Positions 54,014 to 60,694 of a stretch of DNA of 64,000 bases are shown here, piece after piece. Position 1 is the stretch's first letter; every line of letters begins with the position of its first letter. Below the pieces are notes generated by a model that ran no database searches, was not told where the DNA came from, and saw only the letters and a list, made by a program, of their open reading frames with translations. This DNA comes from Patescibacteria group bacterium (GTDB lineage Bacteria > Patescibacteriota > Gracilibacteria > UBA1369), in contig CAUJCM010000001.1 in assembly GCA_963169655.1 (NCBI GenBank), positions 124,001 through 188,000 on the forward strand, written 5' to 3'. A program made the position numbers and the translations under genes.

Positions 54014-54066
54014 CTTCCCCCTTGGGTGGGTGGGGGTTAGGGATGGAAGGGATTATACAATAATTT
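54014..54066 (+). repeat. Dispersed G-rich repeat, copy D
   Basis: It begins six bases after the stop of the LCP gene. TCCCCC, then GGG, GGG, GGGGG, GGG and a further GGG on the plus strand (54024-54051), and the tail GATTATACAATAATTTATT. It keeps five G runs and so has quadruplex potential. It fills the gap between the convergent LCP and zeta-toxin-like genes, as copies A and B fill theirs. Confidence 0.75.
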
Positions 54067-54135
54067 ATTATAAAATCTATTTACGGTTTGAGTTATGGTC
54101 AGAAATGAAATGGAATGTCCTAAATATGAAAAAAT

Positions 54136-55161
54136 TTAATCTGTTCCTTTAATGTATTTATTTATCTCGTTTATATCTATAGATTTATTGTTTTTACTAT
54201 TAAAAACTTCTAAATAATTAAAATTTTGTGAATTATTTTGATTTGGTATTCTAGTATAGATTTCTATATGATCAGCAAGTTTGGATTTTTCTACTTCTTT
54301 TATATTGTTTGCTAAATTGTCTATTACATAGTCATGACTTTTTTGAGGAGTAGCTCTAGCTTCTTCTGGGATTATTTGTAACATTTTTTGATATCTTTCT
54401 TGGTATGAAGCTTGACTAATACTTTTATTACAAGTTTGTATTAAGACCGTTGTTGTATAATTATTTTCTTTTAACTTTTGTAGAGTTTTAATTGGAGTTT
54501 CTGCAGTTCTAAAAGTTCCTTCTATAATTATATTGTATTTATCATTTAATGCTTTTTGAAGTATAGCTTCAGTCATTGTTCCTGAAAATTCTCCGGTGTA
54601 TTTAGGTGCTTCTTCAGCATATTTTTCTTGTAATATTTTAAAATCAGGATGATATTTCCTATAATTGTCTCCATTAATTTCTAAAATATTTCTATTTAAT
54701 TTAGTTTTAGCTCTTGCTGTTAAAGAAGCTTTACCAGCTCCTGGTTGTCCTCCTAGTACAAAACCTTGTGGAGATTTTTGATTTGGTGATGCAAATTGAT
54801 TATATTTTAAAATTTCTTTATCCCAAACTTCTTTTAGTAGTTCAGGAGTTATTTCTACTTCGTTTTTGTCCATTGAAGTATTTGTGGCATTTTCTTGGAA
54901 ATTTATAATTGAGTAAGATTCCTTATTTGAAATATTCGGTAGAGAACTTCTAGTTATACTTGTGAGTTTTAATCGTATATCTTTAATTATACTTATCATA
55001 AATTCGTAATCTATATTTTCTGGAGAGGTCATTAAAATATCTTCTCTTAATTTTCCTATAGTAGTGAGAATTTCTTCTTCTTTGTTTATGATTTTACTTG
55101 CTGTTAAATATGCGATACTTGAGTATTCTAAAAGGACATCTTTTTCCATTATTGTTGCCAT
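54136..55161 (-). CDS. Zeta-toxin-like kinase with N-terminal helical domain
   Basis: 341 residues. The C-terminal 220 residues match the zeta toxin fold: Walker A GGQPGAGKASLT (about 137-148, Ser/Thr at the end kept, but Ala in place of the usual Thr/Ser after Lys), INGDNYRKYHPDF (the conserved D-x-Y-R), IIIEGTFRTAETP (the EGT-R motif) and a later helical part. Zeta toxins phosphorylate UDP-N-acetylglucosamine and block wall synthesis. The first 110 residues (for example LREDILMTSPENIDYEFMIS) are helical and could be a built-in antitoxin-like domain. No separate epsilon-type antitoxin gene is adjacent. It could instead serve as a small-molecule kinase. Confidence 0.75.
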   Translation of the reverse strand: MATIMEKDVLLEYSSIAYLTASKIINKEEEILTTIGKLREDILMTSPENIDYEFMISIIKDIRLKLTSITRSSLPNISNKESYSIINFQENATNTSMDKNEVEITPELLKEVWDKEILKYNQFASPNQKSPQGFVLGGQPGAGKASLTARAKTKLNRNILEINGDNYRKYHPDFKILQEKYAEEAPKYTGEFSGTMTEAILQKALNDKYNIIIEGTFRTAETPIKTLQKLKENNYTTTVLIQTCNKSISQASYQERYQKMLQIIPEEARATPQKSHDYVIDNLANNIKEVEKSKLADHIEIYTRIPNQNNSQNFNYLEVFNSKNNKSIDINEINKYIKGTD

Positions 55162-55428
55162 ATACTTTGTTTATTTAAGCAGTTTACTTTACAGATATAT
55201 TATCTAAATTATGAGGAAAGTGCGTTGTTTGTCAAATTTTATGACTAAATAGAAAGGTAATGAGTTAAATATTTGCGATTTTTCTTGTTAATTTTGTGGT
55301 TATTAGAATGAAAAATTGTGTAGTAGTTATTTTGAATTGAATTAATTATGTTATATGGGGTTTTTGGGAGATAAATTAATTGCAAATTTTCAATTTAAAA
55401 TAATATTGATTAAATTTGAGAAGTTATA
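55162..55428. other. Intergenic region without recognisable genes
   Basis: About 310 AT-rich bases separate the zeta-toxin-like gene from tRNA-Asn. No reading frame or repeat stands out; only the tRNA promoter (55406-55434) and a small hairpin ACTTCATTTATGAAGT (55441-55456) could be found near its right end. Confidence 0.5.
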
Positions 55429-55434
55429 TATATT
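55406..55434 (+). promoter_or_regulatory. Promoter of tRNA-Asn
   Basis: TTGATT (55406-55411), a 17-base spacer and TATATT (55429-55434), about 40 bases before the mature tRNA. Confidence 0.6.
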
Positions 55435-55474
55435 TCCAATACTTCATTTATGAAGTGCTAATTAAAAATTGTAT

Positions 55475-55549
55475 TCCCCTGTAGCTCAGTGGTAGAGCAA
55501 CCGGCTGTTAACCGGTAGGTCACTGGTTCGAGCCCAGTCGGGGGAGCCA
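55475..55549 (+). tRNA. tRNA-Asn (anticodon GTT)
   Basis: 75 bases including an encoded CCA end (55547-55549). The acceptor stem TCCCCTG pairs with CGGGGGA (55539-55545). The anticodon stem ACCGG/CCGGT encloses the loop CTGTTAA with GTT at 55507-55509. The T arm contains GGTTCGAGCC. All four arms fold. G is the discriminator base, as expected for tRNA-Asn. Confidence 0.98.
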
Positions 55550-55566
55550 ATTACAAAATTAAACTT

Positions 55567-55593
55567 GGCTAATCTATTGAGATTGGCTTTTTT
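55567..55593 (+). terminator. Terminator of tRNA-Asn
   Basis: GGCTAATCT (55567-55575) and AGATTGGCT (55580-55588) pair over nine positions, two of them G-T, around the loop ATTG and are followed by a T run. Confidence 0.8.
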
Positions 55594-55680
55594 GGGTTTG
55601 TGAATTTGGTTTATCTTTTTGCAAAAAATTTATTCTTCTGTTATCTGTTTTATAGATTGAAAATTATTAGTTAAAATATT

Positions 55681-55926
55681 ATGGATAAGCAACTTCAAAG
55701 TATAAAAGATCTTGAAGAAAAAGCTTGGTATAGGTTTTTGAAGGTAGTTTATATAGGCTTATTTAGTATACTTATTTTATTTATATTATTATTTATTGTT
55801 GCGTCACCACAAGATGTATTGGTTGGGATTGTGGGGCTGGGAATTTTACTTTTTTTAGCTTATTTAATTAGAGGAGCTTTTTATTATATTATTTTAGGGA
55901 GATTTAATCCTAAAGAAAAAGAGTAG
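55681..55926 (+). CDS. Small unknown protein with two membrane helices
   Basis: 81 residues. A short charged N terminus (MDKQLQSIKDLEEKAWYRFL) is followed by two membrane helices: VYIGLFSILILFILLFIVAS (about 24-43) and DVLVGIVGLGILLFLAYLI (about 46-65). The C-terminal tail is polar and basic (GRFNPKEKE). I do not recognise the family. A decayed second copy of the first 60 bases is present at 56578-56637, so the gene was duplicated. It converges with the unknown gene at 55931-56407. Confidence 0.55.
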   Translation: MDKQLQSIKDLEEKAWYRFLKVVYIGLFSILILFILLFIVASPQDVLVGIVGLGILLFLAYLIRGAFYYIILGRFNPKEKE

Positions 55927-55930
55927 ATTT

Positions 55931-56407
55931 TTATTTTTTCTCAATTCTTTTCAAAATAGCTTTTTCAATGTCACTCCAAGGGATATGAGTTCGAATTATT
56001 TTTCCTTGTATTTGATATTTGTCACTTTCTAAAGATTGATTAATTGCTTTTTCTACAATTTCTTTTTTAATTCCTGCTGTTTCTGCTAGCCAAATAAACA
56101 TAGGTGGACACATAATATGATTGTAAACAAATTCTGCAGTTCTATGATGGTTTTTCCGATTATATGCTCCTGGCCCCTTATACCAATATAACCAGCCTTC
56201 CCAATGTTCACCTTGAGAGGTGTACCAAGCTTTATTTTTACGACGCTTACCATTTCTTAAAGTATTTTTTTGATCTCTATACGCTATTTCATATTTTTCT
56301 GTGAGTGGCACTGGAATTTCTAGATCTACAAGTTTCATGACACATTTTAAGAAAGTTTTTGGTGTATCAATTTTGGTAATTTTTTTCTTTTTGAATAGTC
56401 CAAACAT
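55931..56407 (-). CDS. Unknown protein rich in aromatic and basic residues
   Basis: 158 residues, no signal peptide or membrane helix. It starts MFGLFKKKKITK. The middle is rich in Trp, Tyr, Lys and His (AWYTSQGEHWEGWLYWYKGP, YNRKNHHRTAEFVYNHIMCP), and the C-terminal part is helical (AGIKKEIVEKAINQSLE, IPWSDIEKAILKRIEKK). Such a Trp/His pattern could form a binding surface, but I do not recognise the family. It converges with the 81-residue membrane protein gene, leaving a five-base gap. Confidence 0.55.
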   Translation of the reverse strand: MFGLFKKKKITKIDTPKTFLKCVMKLVDLEIPVPLTEKYEIAYRDQKNTLRNGKRRKNKAWYTSQGEHWEGWLYWYKGPGAYNRKNHHRTAEFVYNHIMCPPMFIWLAETAGIKKEIVEKAINQSLESDKYQIQGKIIRTHIPWSDIEKAILKRIEKK

Positions 56408-56577
56408 TTGTATTTTTAATTTGATAATTGATTAGATATTAATATGGTAAGCAGAAGATTTGAAGAATAATTTTGACTGTCAAGAAATGGAGTTTTGTTT
56501 TTTAATCTTTGAAGACTTTCAAAAAAGTATTTTTTTGCTATTAATTTTAATAGGATTAAGGCAGATAAATAAATACT

Positions 56578-56640
56578 ATGGAAAAAGATTTTAAGTGTGA
56601 AGGATTTAGAAAATAAAGCTTGATATAGGTTTTTGTCCTT
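56578..56640 (+). pseudogene. Decayed copy of the start of the 81-residue membrane protein gene
   Basis: Compare 55681-55740 with 56578-56637: the last 42 bases of each, AGTATAAAAGATCTTGAAG and the corresponding AGTGTGAAGGATTTAGAAA onward, agree at about four of five positions up to TATAGGTTTTTG. In the frame of the intact gene this copy reads SVKDLENKA, then TGA in place of the Trp codon TGG, then YRFL. The ATG is in another frame. Similarity fades after 56640. It lies in a 313-base gap (56408-56720) in which nothing else but the promoter below is recognisable. Confidence 0.65.
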
Positions 56641-56665
56641 TATTTTAAATCTTACTTTATTAGTT

Positions 56666-56693
56666 TTGACAAAAGATGATTTGTGTGTAATAA
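56666..56693 (+). promoter_or_regulatory. Promoter of the gene at 56721
   Basis: A perfect TTGACA (56666-56671), a 16-base spacer and TAATAA (56688-56693), 27 bases before the ATG. Confidence 0.6.
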
Positions 56694-56720
56694 CATTATG
56701 ATCATTTAAAATAAAAACAA

Positions 56721-57488
56721 ATGAAAATAATAAAATATAATAAAAGTAATGAATTTGGTATTACAAAAAGATTAGTTTTTGCATGGAGTGAAGTGAGAGC
56801 AACTGCTAATGAACCACATTTATATGGGGCGCCAAATAAAGTTGAAATGAAATTTAAAGATAAAGAGGGAAACGAAGTTGGAACAGAGAACTCTGAAACT
56901 GCTGAAGGAAGAAATATTATTAGAGGACAAGCTATTTTGATGTTGAGAAAATTTCCTTATGAAGATTTTGATATGACTGATGATAATAAAATTAGAATAT
57001 CTAGTAGTTCTTTACATTTTCTTATACGAACTTCTAGACAAGCTGAAATGGGTTTATTACTTGATGATGATAAGAATCTAATAGATCCTGTTGAACAAAC
57101 TACGAAACTTAAAATTCAACTTGATGCATTTCGTTCAATGGTTACTACAAAAAATGAAGAGACTGGTAGAATTACTTTTAATAAGCCATCTCATATAAAT
57201 TTAGGTTTATCTTTTTTAACTGAAATTCCTGATGGTAGAAATTATTTAAGAAGCGAGGCTTTAAAATTTTTAAAAGCAACTTTAGTAAATGAAGAAAATA
57301 AAGATGATATAAAAGCTTTGAGAGAAGCTTTAGCAAAGTCTACAAAGATTGAAACAGGACAATGGTTTGTAGAACATCCAGATGAAAGACCAGCTGATAA
57401 GGAGGGATTGGAAAAATTGAAGCAAGAATCTGCTACTGCCCTTCATACAGCTTTAACTGAAGTATTACCGCCACCAAGTGCTACATAA
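56721..57488 (+). CDS. Unknown cytoplasmic protein
   Basis: 255 residues, hydrophilic, no signal peptide or membrane helix. A beta-rich first part (VFAWSEVRATANEPHLYGAP, KVEMKFKDKEGNEVG) is followed by mixed and helical segments (SSSLHFLIRTSRQAEMGLLL, YLRSEALKFLKATLVNEEN, LKQESATALHTALTEVLPPP). It has its own good promoter and terminator, so it is a single-gene unit. I do not recognise the family and see no catalytic motif. Confidence 0.6.
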   Translation: MKIIKYNKSNEFGITKRLVFAWSEVRATANEPHLYGAPNKVEMKFKDKEGNEVGTENSETAEGRNIIRGQAILMLRKFPYEDFDMTDDNKIRISSSSLHFLIRTSRQAEMGLLLDDDKNLIDPVEQTTKLKIQLDAFRSMVTTKNEETGRITFNKPSHINLGLSFLTEIPDGRNYLRSEALKFLKATLVNEENKDDIKALREALAKSTKIETGQWFVEHPDERPADKEGLEKLKQESATALHTALTEVLPPPSAT

Positions 57489-57527
57489 AGTGATACCTAA
57501 TGGGTGCTTGAATAAATATTAAAATAT

Positions 57528-57571
57528 CCAATATTTAAAAGTCTTTTATACTAATAAATATTGGGTTTTTT
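57528..57571 (+). terminator. Terminator after the gene at 56721
   Basis: CCAATATTTA (57528-57537) and TAAATATTGG (57555-57564) form a perfect 10-base stem followed by GTTTTTT on the plus strand. It may also slow transcription from the opposite operon, which ends at 57579. Confidence 0.8.
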
Positions 57572-57578
57572 AATATTT

Positions 57579-58421
57579 TTACTCACTTTTTCCCAAAAGA
57601 AAAGCTTCTGATCCCGCTTGTTTTCGATTATGTGCAAATAGAATAAAACAATCATCGGGAGCCATGACTTGATCTTTACCATCTAGTCCTATTAATTGAT
57701 TTTTCTTAAGTTTTTCAAAATCTTTAAAACTTTTAATTAATTTAAAATTGTTAGTTTTTGTGTAATATTTTAGAGATAGTTGATATCTTTTTTGTGTATT
57801 TTGAATAGTAAGCTGATTTAAATTATTAGGATTAAGATGTTGTCGATATTGTAGGAAATTTAAAATTCCTTGCTCAGCTATTTTCTGAGAATTGGGATTT
57901 CCAAAGTAGCCGCATTCGAGACAGATTCCTGTTTTACCAATTTTATTCATAAAATAATCTGTACCTCCTGGCTCAATACTATCAAATCCAGAAACTATCT
58001 TATTTACTGGTAAGTATTTCGCTATTTCAAACCCATTTTTTTCACAAATAATAAAAGGTTGGCTTTCAGTTATAGATGAGTCATGAATATCTAGTAATAT
58101 ATCGACTTCTTTAAAGAGAGTTTTTAAAAATTTTGCCCTCTGAAATTCATAAGTATTGAGAACTTTTTCTGAATATTTTTGAATTAAGATATTTTTATCT
58201 TCAAACATTCTATTTAAATTTGCCTCAGTAAATCTGACATTTTGAGCTACTGCTCTGGGGTTGCCCATTACAAAATAAACTAGTCCACTTTGTATTTTTA
58301 AATTTTTTATAATCTTTTGTACTGCAGAAATCCCTGATATCTCATTTCCATGAACTCCATATAGAATCATACTTTTAGCCCCTTTATTTCCACTATCTAA
58401 TTTTAAAACTTCTTGAATCAT
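57579..58421 (-). CDS. M14-family deacylase (succinylglutamate desuccinylase/aspartoacylase-like)
   Basis: 280 residues. The zinc site of the AstE/AspA group is complete: GVHGNE (His24, Glu27), DIHDSS (His113) and catalytic Glu169 in GICLECGYFGN. The arginine-rich region NPRAVAQNVRFTEANLNRMF (about 54-73) matches the substrate-binding NPxA..xxxR.....DLNR motif. These enzymes remove acyl groups from N-acyl amino acids or acyl-dipeptide analogues. The ATG directly follows the stop of the ammonia-lyase (TAAATG). It is the last gene of the minus-strand operon. The natural substrate is unknown; context suggests an acylated amino acid. Confidence 0.85.
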   Translation of the reverse strand: MIQEVLKLDSGNKGAKSMILYGVHGNEISGISAVQKIIKNLKIQSGLVYFVMGNPRAVAQNVRFTEANLNRMFEDKNILIQKYSEKVLNTYEFQRAKFLKTLFKEVDILLDIHDSSITESQPFIICEKNGFEIAKYLPVNKIVSGFDSIEPGGTDYFMNKIGKTGICLECGYFGNPNSQKIAEQGILNFLQYRQHLNPNNLNQLTIQNTQKRYQLSLKYYTKTNNFKLIKSFKDFEKLKKNQLIGLDGKDQVMAPDDCFILFAHNRKQAGSEAFLLGKSE

Positions 58422-60006
58422 TTAGAGATTATAGATTGAATACCAATTCTTAAATGATGCCTTTATTTTTTTTGTTATATTTTCTTCGTAAATAAAGTTA
58501 GACAATTTCTCAATATCTAAGTAAAAAGGTCTATCTTCTTTAACTGCATTTATAAAATTACGTACTTCTTTATATAACCAATTAGTAGTAGCAGATAAAG
58601 GAATTTTTTGTCTAAATTCGTATGCTTGAGTGTTGTTTAATAATTCAATAGCTATAATGTTTCTAACATTCTTTACAACTAGGTAAGTATTTCTTGCAGC
58701 AATGGTTCCCATGCTCACATGATCTTCTTGGTTTGCTGATGTTGGAATAGAGTCTACACTTGCTGGATGGCATAGAATTTTATTCTCAGAGACTAAAGCT
58801 GCAGCTACATATTGTGGGATCATTAATCCACTATGCAATCCACCTTTACTATTATCAATTAAATATGCTGGTAAATTGTCATTTGTAGAAGGATCAATCA
58901 TTTTTGCTATTCTTCTCTCAGAAATATTGCCTAATTCTGAAATTACCATTTTTAAAATATCAGAAGCGAAAGCTATTGGCTCTCCATGGAAATTTCCTCC
59001 AGACAAGACCATTTCTTGATCGCTAAATACTAAAGGATTATCAGTAACAGAATTTATTTCTATTTCTAGAATTTTTCCTACATGTTGTATGTTATCTCGT
59101 ATTGCTCCGTGTACTTGAGGTATACATCTCAAAGAATATGAGTCTTGAACTCTATCGCAATTTTTATGAGAATCAATGATCTTACTATCTTTTAAAATAT
59201 TCCAAATATTGTTTGCTACTTCAATTTGTCCCTTTTGGTCTCTTACTTGACTTATAGATTTATGAAATGGGGTTCTACTAGCCATCAACACTTCTACAGT
59301 CAATGATGCAACCATATCTGCGGATTCTGCTAATATACAAGCATCAAAAAATGCCAAAGTAAGTATGGCAGTTTGAACATTAGTTCCATTGCTAACTGCT
59401 AAGCCTTCTTTTGCGTTTAGACTTATTGGTGTAATATTTTTTTCTTTTAATACAATTTTAGAACTTACTCTTTTACCACCCACAATACACTCTCCTTCGC
59501 CTATAAGCACTAAAGCAAAATGACAAAGAGGCGCTAAGTCACCACTGCTACCTACTGAACCTTGTTCTGGTACGTATGGATAAACTCCTTTATTAATTAA
59601 CTCTAAAATTTTGTTTATCAATTCACTGCGGACTCCTGAATTCACTGCGGACTCCTGAATAACCTTTTGATAAAGAGTGAGCTCTTAATAACATAATAGC
59701 CCTTACCGTTTCCTCATTTAAAGGGGCTCCAACTCCTGTAGCGTGACTTCGAATAATATTAACTTGTAGGTTTGCTACTTCTTCTTGTGAAATATTTTTA
59801 TTTTTAAAACTACCAAAACCTGTTGTTATGCCATACATTATTTTGTTTTTTTAAATTTCTTTTTCTAGCCAGGTTCTATTTGTATTGATATTCTTAATAG
59901 CCTGATTACTTAATTTAATTTTATAATCTTTATTTCTAGCACAATTGATAACATCTTTTATTGTTAGATCTCTGTTACCTATCTCTAATAGTAATTTTTT
60001 ATTCAT
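58422..60006 (-). pseudogene. hutH: Histidine/aromatic ammonia-lyase, broken by an in-frame stop and a 19-base tandem duplication
   Basis: Without its lesions the gene would encode about 521 residues, the normal HutH size. The start is the ATG at 60006, which overlaps the VanX-like stop. Fragments in order: residues from MNKKLLLEIGNRDLTIKDV to NRTWLEKEI, then TAA in frame; YGITTGFGSF (family YGINTGFG) continues in the same frame with the spacing of intact HutH. At 59621-59658 a 19-base unit is present twice and shifts the frame; deleting one copy restores HSLSKGYSGVRSELINKILE. The remaining part carries the MIO region GSVGSSGDLAPL (Ser-Ser-Gly instead of the usual Ala-Ser-Gly), QDSYSLRCIPQVHGA and TDNPLVF. 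The family removes ammonia from histidine or aromatic amino acids. Confidence 0.85.
59621..59658. repeat. 19-base tandem duplication inside the ammonia-lyase gene
   Basis: ATTCACTGCGGACTCCTGA occurs at 59621-59639 and again at 59640-59658 with no difference. Nineteen bases are not a multiple of three, so the frame is lost; removing one copy rejoins the protein exactly. Confidence 0.95.
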
Positions 60007-60538
60007 AGTTTTTAAATTGTAAATTGCTAAAAATTGCTGCTGGTTTTTGATAATAGAATGCCCATTCTCTGTCCCCATAAGAAAAGTGCCAGTACTCACC
60101 ATCAAAAGGCGCAAAATTTTCTGCTAAGAGAATTTCTCTTAAAATTTGTCGATTATTTTCTTGTTCATTAGTTAAACCTAATGTATCTAGACGAAATTTA
60201 TTAGTCGTATAGTCATAAATTGGACTACCAAAATCTAAAAAACTATTGGTTTGTTGGTTAAATATGACAATATCAATTGCGCCACCTGAAGGATGTCCTG
60301 CCACGCTAGGAACTGCTACGGTTTCATGAGTTTTTTCATATAAATCAAAGGGATTTTCATAATATTCAAGTTCAGATAAAACTTTTAGTCTTTTTAGAAA
60401 TCGTTCTTTTTGAATTTTTAAAGTTCTATAACCTTCAAAGATGTAAAGCTTAAAATTAGGATTTATATCTGATAATCTTTTTTGGGCAGATTGTAATTTT
60501 TCTAATACTTCTTTTCTAACCATTATTGTATTATTCAT
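59999..60538 (-). CDS. VanX/DdpX-like D-Ala-D-Ala dipeptidase
   Basis: 179 residues from the first ATG. The zinc motif GHPSGGAIDI (VanX SxHxxGxAxD) and the final GEYWHFSYGDREWA (VanX EWWH, catalytic Glu and zinc His) are intact, as are IFEGYRTLKIQKERF and PSVAGHPSG. The family cleaves D-Ala-D-Ala and related dipeptides. The frame stays open for 51 codons upstream, to 60692, and that stretch (for example LLYGYHANKQDLASA) looks like the normal VanX N-terminal region, but it has no ATG, GTG or TTG. The start is therefore either a rare ATT/ATC codon, or lost. The stop at 59999 overlaps the hutH start. Confidence 0.82.
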   Translation of the reverse strand: MNNTIMVRKEVLEKLQSAQKRLSDINPNFKLYIFEGYRTLKIQKERFLKRLKVLSELEYYENPFDLYEKTHETVAVPSVAGHPSGGAIDIVIFNQQTNSFLDFGSPIYDYTTNKFRLDTLGLTNEQENNRQILREILLAENFAPFDGEYWHFSYGDREWAFYYQKPAAIFSNLQFKNYE

Positions 60539-60694
60539 TGCAGAAGCTAAATCTTGTTTATTGGCATGATATCCATATAAAAGATTACTACCATTTAAAT
60601 TAACCAGAGGCTGATTTGATTCCTGAATAGGAATTTGTAATAAATCTTGGAATTTAATGATTTGGTATTTTGTAATATTGTTAGAATTAAATTA

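Noticed and set aside
56600-56640. TGA read as Trp (alternative genetic code)
   Set aside because: The TGA in the decayed copy stands for Trp in the intact copy, but TGA ends ackA and dus at normal ATGA junctions, so the code is standard and the copy is simply broken.
59623-59838. A separate 71-residue gene
   Set aside because: It is a piece of the broken ammonia-lyase; its last residues come from the duplicated 19-mer in the wrong frame.
59851-60114. A separate 87-residue gene
   Set aside because: Only its second half, from the ATG at 60006, makes sense, as the N terminus of the ammonia-lyase; the first half overlaps the dipeptidase gene in another frame.
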